DNA of 14,151 nt from an uncultured bacterium (GTDB lineage Bacteria > Cyanobacteriota > Vampirovibrionia > Gastranaerophilales > Gastranaerophilaceae), in NCBI GenBank assembly GCA_900553845.1, contig USEW01000029.1:1-14151 (forward strand), given 5' to 3'. Of this stretch, positions 6,741 through 13,140 are shown piece after piece. The stretch's first letter is position 1, and the number at the start of each line of letters is the position of its first letter. Both the position numbers and the translations under genes were made by a program. The notes beneath the pieces are model-generated. The model was not told the origin of the DNA and made no database searches. It saw only the letters and a program-made list of their open reading frames with translations.

Positions 6741-7189
6741 TTTTGCCTCAAGTTTTTAAAATAATTTCTAATTAAATTTTGACACTCATCTTCTAATATA
6801 CCACCATAAACTTTAAGTTTTGAGTTATAAGCTGTTCTTAAATCGTATTTTGATAAGAATGCTCCATAATTTAAATCATAAGCCCCAAAATAAACCGTGT
6901 CAATATGTGATAAGATAACAGCCCAAGCGCACATAGGACAAGGTTCAAGTGTTACATACATTTTGCAGTTATTTAAATATTTTGTTTTTAATATTTTTAA
7001 AGCTTTGTTTATAGCAACCATTTCAGCATGACAAGTAATATTGCTGTTTTTTTCAACTTCATTTGTTGCATAAGCTATAATATTATCGTTTTCATCAACA
7101 ATAATACATCCTACTGGCAAATCGCATTTGCTTTTTTGCGCAACAGAGATTGCTTTTTCCATTATTAACTTTAATTTATTCTTATACAT
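6737..7189 (-). CDS. tadA: tRNA-specific adenosine deaminase
   Basis: TadA converts A34 to inosine in the wobble position of tRNA-Arg(ACG). The 150-residue protein has the zinc deaminase signature: H54-A-E56, where H54 is a zinc ligand and E56 the proton shuttle, and P83-C84-P-M-C87 with two more ligands. LPVGCIIVD sits at 24-32, and YDLNYGAFLSKYDL followed by VYGGILEDECQNLIRNYFKNLR is typical of TadA, not cytidine deaminase. A start at M1 matches the usual number of residues before the PVG block. There is no ribosome site before M1; instead a TGG-TATAAT extended -10 lies eight bases upstream, so the mRNA may be leaderless or nearly so. Confidence 0.93.
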   Translation of the reverse strand: MYKNKLKLIMEKAISVAQKSKCDLPVGCIIVDENDNIIAYATNEVEKNSNITCHAEMVAINKALKILKTKYLNNCKMYVTLEPCPMCAWAVILSHIDTVYFGAYDLNYGAFLSKYDLRTAYNSKLKVYGGILEDECQNLIRNYFKNLRQK

Positions 7190-7197
7190 TTTTATCT

Positions 7198-7206
7198 ATT
7201 ATACCA
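7198..7206 (-). promoter_or_regulatory. Extended -10 promoter directly before tadA
   Basis: On the minus strand TGG-TATAAT reads from 7206 to 7198, followed by eight bases and then the tadA ATG (7189-7187). A start site about 7 bases after the hexamer would fall at or next to the A of ATG. There is no good -35 at 17 bases, which extended -10 promoters can do without. Confidence 0.45.
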
Positions 7207-7273
7207 TGTATCAAAAAAATCATATTAATAAGAATAGACTTAAAATATAAAAGTATAAAGTTTGTAAAGGTAT

Positions 7274-7302
7274 AAAAAAAGGGCATATATTAAAATATAC
7301 CC
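7274..7302 (-). terminator. Intrinsic terminator of the zinc-ribbon gene
   Basis: On the minus strand GGGTATAT, a short A+T loop and ATATGCCC form a stem with one mismatch (7302-7281), followed by seven T (7280-7274). It lies about 32 bases after the stop of the zinc-ribbon gene and upstream of tadA, separating the two transcription units. Confidence 0.75.
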
Positions 7303-7334
7303 GAATTATATTTAAAATTTAATATTTATTTTAT

Positions 7335-7631
7335 TTAAACAGAAGCAACATTTTCAGAATTTGCTTTATGTTTTTGATAACATTCTTTACAAAAGACTTC
7401 TTTGCCCTCGATTGGCTTAAATGGAACTTTTGTTGTTACGCCGCATTCAGAACATTGAACTTCATACATCTTTCTATGACGGCTTTTACTGTGCCTGCGT
7501 TGTTTACGACATTCAGGGCAGCGTTTTGGGGTGTTAACTAATCCTTTTTCAGCATAAAATTCTTTTTCACCGGCAGTAAATACAAATTCACAGCCACAGT
7601 CTTCACAGATTAGTTTTTCATCTTGGTACAT
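7335..7631 (-). CDS. Double zinc-ribbon protein, CxxC-x17-CxxC family
   Basis: This small, probably cytoplasmic 98-residue protein has two zinc-binding modules. The first (about 5-45) has C9-x2-C12 and C38-x2-C41 with the conserved centre EFVFTAGEKEFYAEKG, as in the zf-trcl 'probable zinc-ribbon' domain. The second has C60-x2-C63, exactly 17 residues, then C81-x2-C84, the arrangement of the TIGR04272 family. A basic linker, RKQRRHSKSRHRK (42-54), joins them and could bind nucleic acid. The reaction or partner is unknown. AAGGAG lies a few bases before the ATG on the minus strand. It is transcribed alone, divergent from the next gene and closed by the terminator at 7274-7302. Related proteins are frequent in anaerobes and candidate phyla. 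Confidence 0.85.
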   Translation of the reverse strand: MYQDEKLICEDCGCEFVFTAGEKEFYAEKGLVNTPKRCPECRKQRRHSKSRHRKMYEVQCSECGVTTKVPFKPIEGKEVFCKECYQKHKANSENVASV

Positions 7632-7684
7632 TGGGTTTTTCTCCTTTTATTTTGTAACTTAAAGCAGATTAATAACACTCACTT

Positions 7685-7704
7685 TTTAACTTTTTTAAGT
7701 TAAA
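7685..7704. repeat. Inverted repeat in the divergent promoter region
   Basis: TTTAACTT (7685-7692), four T, AAGTTAAA (7697-7704). It lies between the divergently transcribed zinc-ribbon gene and the secreted-protein gene, so it could be an operator for either, or simply a chance A+T palindrome. Confidence 0.3.
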
Positions 7705-7844
7705 GCCAATCGTTAAATTGTCTACTTTTTTATATTCTAATGTTTTTTTTGTTTTTTTGCAACTTTTTTTATATAGATATACTATTTTATTTATCGTTTA
7801 ATTATGATATAAATATAATAAATAAATATAAAAAGGGGCAATGT

Positions 7845-8597
7845 ATGATAAGGAAAAAAGTATTAAGCTCTGTTCTTTTAATAATATTATGTTTCACTCT
7901 AAACCCAATAGTTGTTAAAGCAGACCAGTGCGACTGTGATTCAAATGGACTTGACCCTGTTGAATTTAAGTTTGAACATATAAACAACGGAAAAACATCC
8001 TCACCTATGGATTTAATAAAAGTAACAGAGGACGGAACACGTGTTATCGTGAAAAATAACTTAATCCCTATTGCATTTAACGATCATTTTACAACTAAAA
8101 AATACAAAGATTTAAATGTTGTAGAATTTTATGTACCATGCGACATTACAACAAATAACGCAAGATGCTTAATACCGGCAAAATCTTTGGTTTTAGGAGA
8201 AATAAACTGCATACAGCAGCCTAAATGGGGTAATCGTAATGCTAAAGTATATATTACTCTAAAAAAACTTGTATTTCCTGACGGTCGCCAATTTGATATC
8301 TGCGCAAAACCATACGACTATGATGGTGTGCTAAAAAAAAGCAGCTGGGCAAGTTTTGGCAAAGCCGCAGCATATACAGTAGGCGGATTTGGTTTAGGTG
8401 CAGGAAATGGTGCTTGGATAGGAGCTTGTGCAGGTAACGCTTGGACAGGCACTTGGATGGGTATGGCTATTGGTGGCGGTGCAGGACTTTTGCTTGGTGT
8501 CTTAACCCCGGGAATGCATTATAAAGCTAAAAAAGGAAAAGTTATTTACATGAGACTTTGCGAAGATATTGTTATTCCCAGTGAATGCTGTAATTAA
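7845..8597 (+). CDS. Secreted glycine-zipper protein, function unknown
   Basis: I do not recognise a named family. The start is ATG 7845, because it follows AAGGGG (7833-7838) by six bases and gives a clean signal peptide (MIRKK, hydrophobic 6-22, likely cleavage after VVKA at 26). The frame is open upstream to 7740, but that part is low-complexity Phe/Tyr/Ile. The mature protein has a predicted beta-rich domain (about 35-160) with PCDITTNNARCLIPAKSLVL and KVYITLKKLVFPDGRQF. A glycine-zipper, membrane-prone segment (172-223, dense in GxxxG spacing) follows, then a strand (VIYMRLCEDIVIP). Ten Cys remain after the signal peptide. The pattern of a strand, 'LPDG' turn and glycine-rich helix weakly recalls envelope-spanning or VirB10/TrbI-like C-terminal domains. 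It is likely periplasmic or outer-membrane associated. Confidence 0.75.
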   Translation: MIRKKVLSSVLLIILCFTLNPIVVKADQCDCDSNGLDPVEFKFEHINNGKTSSPMDLIKVTEDGTRVIVKNNLIPIAFNDHFTTKKYKDLNVVEFYVPCDITTNNARCLIPAKSLVLGEINCIQQPKWGNRNAKVYITLKKLVFPDGRQFDICAKPYDYDGVLKKSSWASFGKAAAYTVGGFGLGAGNGAWIGACAGNAWTGTWMGMAIGGGAGLLLGVLTPGMHYKAKKGKVIYMRLCEDIVIPSECCN

Positions 8598-8808
8598 TTT
8601 TATAATGTCGTAGCTTTTTATATCAATTAGTAAATGTAAAAGACTTATAAAGTTAAGTTTTAAAAATGTCATATTAAAATAAAAAATTTACATTCAAGCA
8701 GTAAATTATATAAAAATGTTGCAAAAAATAATAAATAATGATAGACTTAATATAAAATTAATTGTTATTTTAAAATTGTAAATTATATAGGTTTAGTTTG
8801 GAGAAAAA

Positions 8809-9135
8809 GTGAATAGCGTTGTAATAGTGGGAAGATGTGGACAAGACCCTGAAATGAAATATTTTGAGTCAGGTAAAGTAAAAACAACATTTTCCTTGGC
8901 AGTAAACAGATGGGATACAAAAACAAAGTCGGAAATAACCGATTGGTTTAATATTGAATTCTGGGACAAACAGGCAGAAGTGGCTGGTGAATACGTCAAG
9001 AAAGGTCGTCAGGTTGCACTTGATGGCAGACTTGCCGTAAGCAGCTGGACTACACCTTCAGGCGAAAATAGAGTCCGATACTTAATCCGTGGTTTAAACC
9101 TAAGATTATTAGGTTCTAAAAATGCTGATGCGTAA
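8809..9135 (+). CDS. ssb: Single-stranded DNA-binding protein, short form
   Basis: This is a one-domain OB-fold protein of 108 residues: NSVVIVGRCGQDPEMKYFES (2-21), then FSLAVNRW (28-35), DWFNIEFWDKQAE (45-57) with stacking aromatics W46, F47 and W52, GRQVALDGRL (66-75), and a last strand ending at LRLLGS. It binds single-stranded DNA in replication, repair or recombination. The start is GTG 8809, with TTTGGAG ending at 8802. The protein ends in SKNADA and has no flexible tail or acidic DDDIPF-type tip, which in most SSBs recruits partner enzymes. This resembles the short SSBs of cyanobacteria. A second, full-length SSB may exist elsewhere. The 211 bases upstream are A+T-rich and hold no gene. 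Confidence 0.9.
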   Translation: MNSVVIVGRCGQDPEMKYFESGKVKTTFSLAVNRWDTKTKSEITDWFNIEFWDKQAEVAGEYVKKGRQVALDGRLAVSSWTTPSGENRVRYLIRGLNLRLLGSKNADA

Positions 9136-9202
9136 ATAAGTGTATATAATAAATATATTTGTGCAATAATGGGAATAGAATATAATTTAGGTTGGTTTTT
9201 TT

Positions 9203-10519
9203 ATGTTTGGTTCAAATTTAACAGGCATTATTGCCGATGATTTAACCGGAGCTAATGACACTGCTTTACAGTTTCATATGCGTGGTTGTAATACACAAAT
9301 TGTATTAAATAGTGACAATTCTCTTGATGGCACTAAATTGAAAAATGCACAAGTCTGTGCTATTTCTACAGAGACTCGTAATTTAGATAAACAAAATGCT
9401 TATAACAAAACAAAAGCTGCTTGTCAAAAGCTTTATGATAATTTCAACGTAGAATATCTTTACAAAAAAATAGATTCTACTTTACGCGGCAATATTGCTG
9501 TTGAAATAAAGGCAATACTTGATGTATTGAATAACGATGCAGCAATTGTCGTACCTGCTTTTCCAAAAGAAAACAGAATTACAATAGGTGGATACCATCT
9601 TTTAAAAGGTGTACCTATTGAAAGAACCGAGTTGGCAAGAGACCCCAAATTCCCTATTTACGAATCACATATTCCAACGATTTTAAATGCAGATTTAAAA
9701 GAGTTTGGAAGTGATTTAAAAGTTGGTACAATTGATTTTAAAATCGTTGTTAAAGGTGCAGCTTTAATATTGATGGAAATACACAAGCTTATAAATGAAG
9801 GGGTAAAAATTATTGTAATAGATGCTCAATCCTCAATTGATTTAGAACAGATTGCACTAGCAGTGAAAAAATCAACATATAACCTTCTTCCCGTTGGGGC
9901 AGCTGGATTTGCTGCGGCTTTAAGTGATATATGGCTGCCTGATTTTAAGAATAACAAAATTAATATAAAACTTCAAAAACAACCAAAGTTCATAGTCTCA
10001 GGAAGTGCAACTGAACTTACGGCTTCTCAGATTGCTAAATTAAAAGACGAATATGAAGAATGTCTTTATTCTTATTCTCTTAAAATTGACGATATAATAA
10101 AAGGAGTAAATCAGGAATTTATTGAAAGAATATGCTGTCATCTTGCAAAAGGCAATAATGTTCTTGTTCATACTTCTGACTTAATTCAAAACCGTGAAGA
10201 ATTTCAACAGTTTTTGCTCGATAATGAAATGTCTTTTAAAGGTTTTCTTACAAAAGTATCTGGATATTTATCAAATCTTGTTGAGCTTACGCTTAATAAT
10301 ATAAGTGCTATTTTGATTCTTATTGGCGGAGAAACTTCTTATGAATGCTGTAATGCCATAAATAGTGAAATACTTCAGGTTATTGATGAAGTTACCTATG
10401 CAATTCCGCTTTGCATGGATTATAAAGCACAGCTTATTGTTACAAAATCAGGTAATTTAGGTAATGCTAATACACTTGTTGATATAATAAAATATTTTGA
10501 TTGTCATGATGATGAATAA
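9203..10519 (+). CDS. Four-carbon acid sugar kinase (DUF1537)
   Basis: This 438-residue kinase belongs to the DUF1537 family (PF07005 plus PF17042), which phosphorylates C4 acids such as D-threonate, D-erythronate or 3-oxo-tetronate. N-terminal substrate domain: IADDLTGANDT (10-20), KKIDSTLRGN (88-97), PAFPKENRITIGGYH (118-132) and DPKFPIYES (147-155). C-terminal nucleotide domain: VSGSAT (265-270), GGETS (375-379), IPL (401-403) and TKSGNLGN (414-421). PVGAAGFAAAL (230-240) lies between them. The glycine-rich C-terminal motifs are slightly degenerate (SGNLG where AGGFG is usual). It overlaps the following pdxA-like gene, as DtnK or DenK kinases often do with PdxA2, so the two probably act in sequence. 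The substrate cannot be decided from sequence. A TATAAT lies at 9181-9186; the ribosome site is weak. Confidence 0.88.
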   Translation: MFGSNLTGIIADDLTGANDTALQFHMRGCNTQIVLNSDNSLDGTKLKNAQVCAISTETRNLDKQNAYNKTKAACQKLYDNFNVEYLYKKIDSTLRGNIAVEIKAILDVLNNDAAIVVPAFPKENRITIGGYHLLKGVPIERTELARDPKFPIYESHIPTILNADLKEFGSDLKVGTIDFKIVVKGAALILMEIHKLINEGVKIIVIDAQSSIDLEQIALAVKKSTYNLLPVGAAGFAAALSDIWLPDFKNNKINIKLQKQPKFIVSGSATELTASQIAKLKDEYEECLYSYSLKIDDIIKGVNQEFIERICCHLAKGNNVLVHTSDLIQNREEFQQFLLDNEMSFKGFLTKVSGYLSNLVELTLNNISAILILIGGETSYECCNAINSEILQVIDEVTYAIPLCMDYKAQLIVTKSGNLGNANTLVDIIKYFDCHDDE

Positions 10520-11483
10520 TAAAAAAATAGGAATAACTCTAGGTGACATAAATGGTATTGGTATTGAAGTTGTTGTTAAAGCTTTAAATAAACTTGAAGA
10601 TGTAAATAATATTGTTTTATTTGGCTCAAAAACTGTGTTTGATTATCATATTGAATTTTTGAAACTTAAAGCTCATTTTAAGTATGAATTTGTTGATTTA
10701 GATAATGATGAAAATGTAAAAAAAGTCAATAAAACTGTCAATTGGGGAGAAAATGAGGTTAATTCAGGTTTTATATCGTTTTATTCTCTAAAAAAAGCAA
10801 TTGATTATGCAAATGAAAATAAAGTATCTGCAATTGTAACAGCTCCAACATCTAAAACAGCAATGAATATGGCTGGATTTCACTATAGCGGGCAAACTGA
10901 AATATTACAAAAATATATAAAAAATAAAAGTGAAAATGAAAATAATGCACAAATGCTTTTTTGTACAAATGAAGGTTTTCGTGTCTTGCTTTTAACCCGT
11001 CATTTAAGCTTAAAAGATGTACCAAAAGCTATAAATAAAGATATGATTATAAAAAATGTTATTGAGATTAATGAAATTTTAATAAATGACTTTAAAATAA
11101 ATAATCCTAAAATAGCGTTCTGCGCTTTAAATCCGCACGCAGGTGAGGATGGTTTACTTGGGTCAGAAGAAATAAAAATAATAAATCCAGCATTAAATGA
11201 ATTAAAAAAGCTTAATATTGATGTTAACGGAGCTTATAGTGCAGATACTTTATTTGCTTTAAAAAATATCTCAAAATATGATTTATTTATAAGCTGTTAT
11301 CATGACCAGGGTTTAATTCCAATAAAAATGTTGTATTTTGACAAAACAGTAAATACAACAGTCGGGTTATCAAAAATAAGAACCTCTCCAACTCACGGCA
11401 CAGCTTTTGATATAGCAGGGCAGAATATAGCAAACGAGTCAAGTATGATAGAAGCAATAAAACTTGCTATAAAACTTATTTAA
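10506..11483 (+). CDS. pdxA: PdxA-family 4-phospho-hydroxy-acid dehydrogenase
   Basis: PdxA oxidises 4-phosphohydroxy-L-threonine in vitamin B6 synthesis; the PdxA2 branch oxidises D-threonate or D-erythronate 4-phosphate to dihydroxyacetone phosphate. From ATG 10506 the protein has 325 residues, and the three metal-binding histidines fall at H166 (RHLSLKDV), H211 (NPHAGEDG) and H266 (YHDQGL), the same numbers as in E. coli PdxA. Other blocks are GDINGIGIE, TAPTSK, SGQTEIL, TVGLSKIRTSPTHGTAFDIA. ATGs at 10509 and 10512 are equally possible starts; TTG 10497 is less likely. There is no clear ribosome site, and the start lies inside the kinase gene, so translation is probably coupled. The kinase partner favours a PdxA2-type role, but B6 synthesis is not excluded. 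Confidence 0.88.
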   Translation: MMMNNKKIGITLGDINGIGIEVVVKALNKLEDVNNIVLFGSKTVFDYHIEFLKLKAHFKYEFVDLDNDENVKKVNKTVNWGENEVNSGFISFYSLKKAIDYANENKVSAIVTAPTSKTAMNMAGFHYSGQTEILQKYIKNKSENENNAQMLFCTNEGFRVLLLTRHLSLKDVPKAINKDMIIKNVIEINEILINDFKINNPKIAFCALNPHAGEDGLLGSEEIKIINPALNELKKLNIDVNGAYSADTLFALKNISKYDLFISCYHDQGLIPIKMLYFDKTVNTTVGLSKIRTSPTHGTAFDIAGQNIANESSMIEAIKLAIKLI

Positions 11484-11886
11484 AATGACTATAATTTTTA
11501 TTTTTGTTTATTTTTTTGAATTATAACTTGACAAATCCATAAAAAATTTTTTATAAAAAATGATATTAATTTGCAATATTTCTTAAAAATCTTTTATATC
11601 AATATATGCAAGTAAATTTTACTAAATGTTAATAAAAATTAATGTAAATTTTTTAAAATATATTTCTTATTCATTAAAAGACGTGCAAGACAATAAAAGA
11701 CATGAGATTATAAAAAAAAATATGTAAAAAAAAAGGCATGCAGGATAAAAAATTGACCATTTTAAATAGATTTGTTTTACTATATATATGTAAGGTTTAT
11801 TTTTAAAAATCCACTTTTAATCTGAGGATTATTTTTTGAGAATAAATTAGAATACATATATAAGATGAAATAAAGAGGAGTAAATT
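11484..11886. other. A+T-rich non-coding gap of about 400 bases
   Basis: There is no open frame with coding character on either strand. It holds a 16-base perfect palindrome, AT-A6-T6-AT (11539-11554), and TTGACA at 11528-11533 followed after 18 bases by TATAAA (11552-11557). Another TTGACC lies at 11753-11758 and a weak AATCC/GGATT hairpin before a short T-run at 11808-11836. I looked for a cobalamin riboswitch B12 box ahead of the adenosyltransferase and saw none. No intrinsic terminator for the kinase/pdxA unit is obvious. Confidence 0.6.
11528..11557 (+). promoter_or_regulatory. Candidate sigma-70-type promoter far upstream of the corrinoid gene
   Basis: A perfect TTGACA (11528-11533), an 18-base spacer and TATAAA (11552-11557) overlap the A6T6 palindrome. 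If active, it would start a transcript over 300 bases before the next gene, giving a long leader or a small RNA. In such A+T-rich DNA the -10 alone means little; the exact -35 is what stands out. Confidence 0.35.
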
Positions 11887-12420
11887 GTGTTAGACCACGG
11901 TTATATACAGATTTATACAGGAGATGGAAAAGGAAAGACAACAGCCTCACTAGGTTTAGCTTTAAGAGCATTGGGACATAACTGGAAGGTGTTAATAATA
12001 CAATTTACAAAAGGTGACCAGGGGACGTCGTATGGTGAAATAGCATCATCATATAAGTTTAAAAATAATTTAGACGTGTTTCAATATGGAATGGATAGAA
12101 TAATATATTCCCACAATATTTGTATGGATGATTTTAAAGAAGCAAAAAAAGGTTGGGATAAAGCTAAAGAAGCCATTGAATCAGGCAAATACCAGCTTAT
12201 TATTTTAGATGAAATAAATATATGCATTGATTTGGGTATGATAAAAGTATCAGATGTAAAACAAGCGCTTTTAAATAAACCTGAGAATTTAGAAATAGTT
12301 TTGACAGGTAGACGTGCGCATCCAGAACTTGTTGCTTTAGCTCATTTAGTTACTGAAATGAAACCAATAAAACATTATTTCGATGTTGGAGTAATGGCTC
12401 GACAGGGTATTGAATATTAA
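11887..12420 (+). CDS. cobO: Cob(I)alamin (corrinoid) adenosyltransferase, CobO/BtuR type
   Basis: This enzyme transfers the adenosyl group of ATP to cob(I)alamin or a corrinoid precursor to make the coenzyme form. The 177-residue protein has the CobA/CobO/BtuR features: YIQIYTGDGKGKTTAS (6-21) with P-loop GDGKGKTT (12-19), GLALRALGH, IQFTKG (38-43), Walker B LIILDE (104-109), and LTGRRAHPELVALAHLVTEM (139-158) followed by KPIKHYFDVGVMARQGIEY. Length is close to BtuR, which has a longer N-terminal arm; that arm is missing here, as in many CobO-like short forms. The start is GTG 11887 with GAGGAG about six bases upstream. It has no cobalamin genes beside it, so it may serve corrinoid salvage. 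It ends in the terminator at 12459-12484. Confidence 0.93.
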   Translation: MLDHGYIQIYTGDGKGKTTASLGLALRALGHNWKVLIIQFTKGDQGTSYGEIASSYKFKNNLDVFQYGMDRIIYSHNICMDDFKEAKKGWDKAKEAIESGKYQLIILDEINICIDLGMIKVSDVKQALLNKPENLEIVLTGRRAHPELVALAHLVTEMKPIKHYFDVGVMARQGIEY

Positions 12421-12458
12421 ATTTGTGTTTAAATAAGTTGAGTGTTAGTTAGATTTAG

Positions 12459-12484
12459 AAAAAAGAGCTTCTGGCTCTTTTTTT
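12459..12484. terminator. Bidirectional intrinsic terminator
   Basis: AAAAAAGAGC (12459-12468), loop TTCTG, GCTCTTTTTT (12474-12483) plus another T. The stem is ten base pairs, with T-runs on both strands. It ends the adenosyltransferase on the plus strand and the cysteine-rich gene on the minus strand, touching the first base of the latter's stop codon. Confidence 0.85.
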
Positions 12485-13047
12485 CAATCACATTGTTTAC
12501 ATTTTTTACAAGCTTTTTTATGTGCCTTCTCGCATTTATGAAATTCATTTTTTATACGTTTATAATCGCGTTGTTGACTTTTTGATAGAAGACATAAAAA
12601 TCTTTCTTCATATTCTTTTCGTTCACATCTAAAAGCTTTTTTAAGCTGTTTTATATCATTTTTTAATTCTTTAACTTCACAAGATGAAGGCGAACATTTT
12701 TCCAGTTCACATAGTTTCTGTTTTTTTATGCATATTTTTTCTTGATAGCATTTAAATCTCAATGCATATTCATCGTCAAGTTTTTGTATTTGACAAATTT
12801 GTGTTTCGCTTAAACAAAGTTGCGAATAAATCTTTTCCCGTCTTGTATCAAAAGTGCATTTGTTAGGGAAAAATTTATCACAATTATTACTTTGTTGGCA
12901 GCAGGAATCACACTTTGGAGTTGTTTTATTTATTTGGTTTTGCTGCTCACAATTTGAATCACAATTTAACGGACATGCAGCCAATGAAGCTAATTGAGAA
13001 ATAAAAAGTAAGTTTAAAATTGTTAAAGATGCTAATATTTTTTTCAT
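12484..13047 (-). CDS. Cysteine-rich, Spy/CpxP-like probable lipoprotein
   Basis: This 187-residue exported protein has 21 cysteines, all from residue 25 on. The signal region MKKILASLTILNLLFISQLASLAA is followed by C25, and LAAC (22-25) fits a lipobox, so it may be a lipoprotein; ordinary cleavage after A24 is the alternative. After a Cys/Asn/Gln-rich stretch (25-66) there is a charged helical part with LSETQICQIQKLDDEYALRF (79-98) and LLSKSQQRDYKRI (153-165). These resemble the two LTxxQ motifs of Spy/CpxP periplasmic chaperone or metal-sensor proteins. The tail CEKAHKKACKKCKQC (172-186) is Lys/Cys-rich. Metal binding or a disulfide-cross-linked helical hairpin are possible; the function is not known. 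AAAGGA precedes the ATG. Confidence 0.72.
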   Translation of the reverse strand: MKKILASLTILNLLFISQLASLAACPLNCDSNCEQQNQINKTTPKCDSCCQQSNNCDKFFPNKCTFDTRREKIYSQLCLSETQICQIQKLDDEYALRFKCYQEKICIKKQKLCELEKCSPSSCEVKELKNDIKQLKKAFRCERKEYEERFLCLLSKSQQRDYKRIKNEFHKCEKAHKKACKKCKQCD

Positions 13048-13076
13048 AAAAAATCCTTTATAATCATCCGAATAAT

Positions 13077-13103
13077 ATTATATATAAAATACTAAAATTT
13101 CAA
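13077..13103 (-). promoter_or_regulatory. Candidate promoter of the cysteine-rich gene
   Basis: On the minus strand TTGAAA (13103-13098), a 15-base spacer and a perfect TATAAT (13082-13077) lie 30 bases before the ATG. The spacer is shorter than the usual 17. It also implies transcription separate from the transglycosylase gene upstream. Confidence 0.3.
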
Positions 13104-13140
13104 AATACCTTATCAGATAAAATAAAGGATTAATTAAAAA

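Noticed and set aside
7740..7844. 35-codon upstream extension of the secreted-protein frame
   Set aside because: It is low-complexity Phe/Tyr/Ile, lacks a ribosome site, and would bury the signal peptide that starts properly at 7845.
8633..8694. AATGTAAA (8633-8640) and TTTACATT (8687-8694) as a regulatory inverted repeat before ssb
   Set aside because: Eight-base A+T arms separated by 46 bases are expected by chance here and nothing else supports them.
11808..11836. AATCC/GGATT hairpin followed by a T-run as an attenuator before the corrinoid gene
   Set aside because: A five-pair A+T-rich stem with a 13-base loop is too weak to call a terminator.
11560..11886. Cobalamin riboswitch upstream of the corrinoid adenosyltransferase
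   Set aside because: No B12-box-like sequence or G+C-rich stems are visible; the leader is almost entirely A and T.
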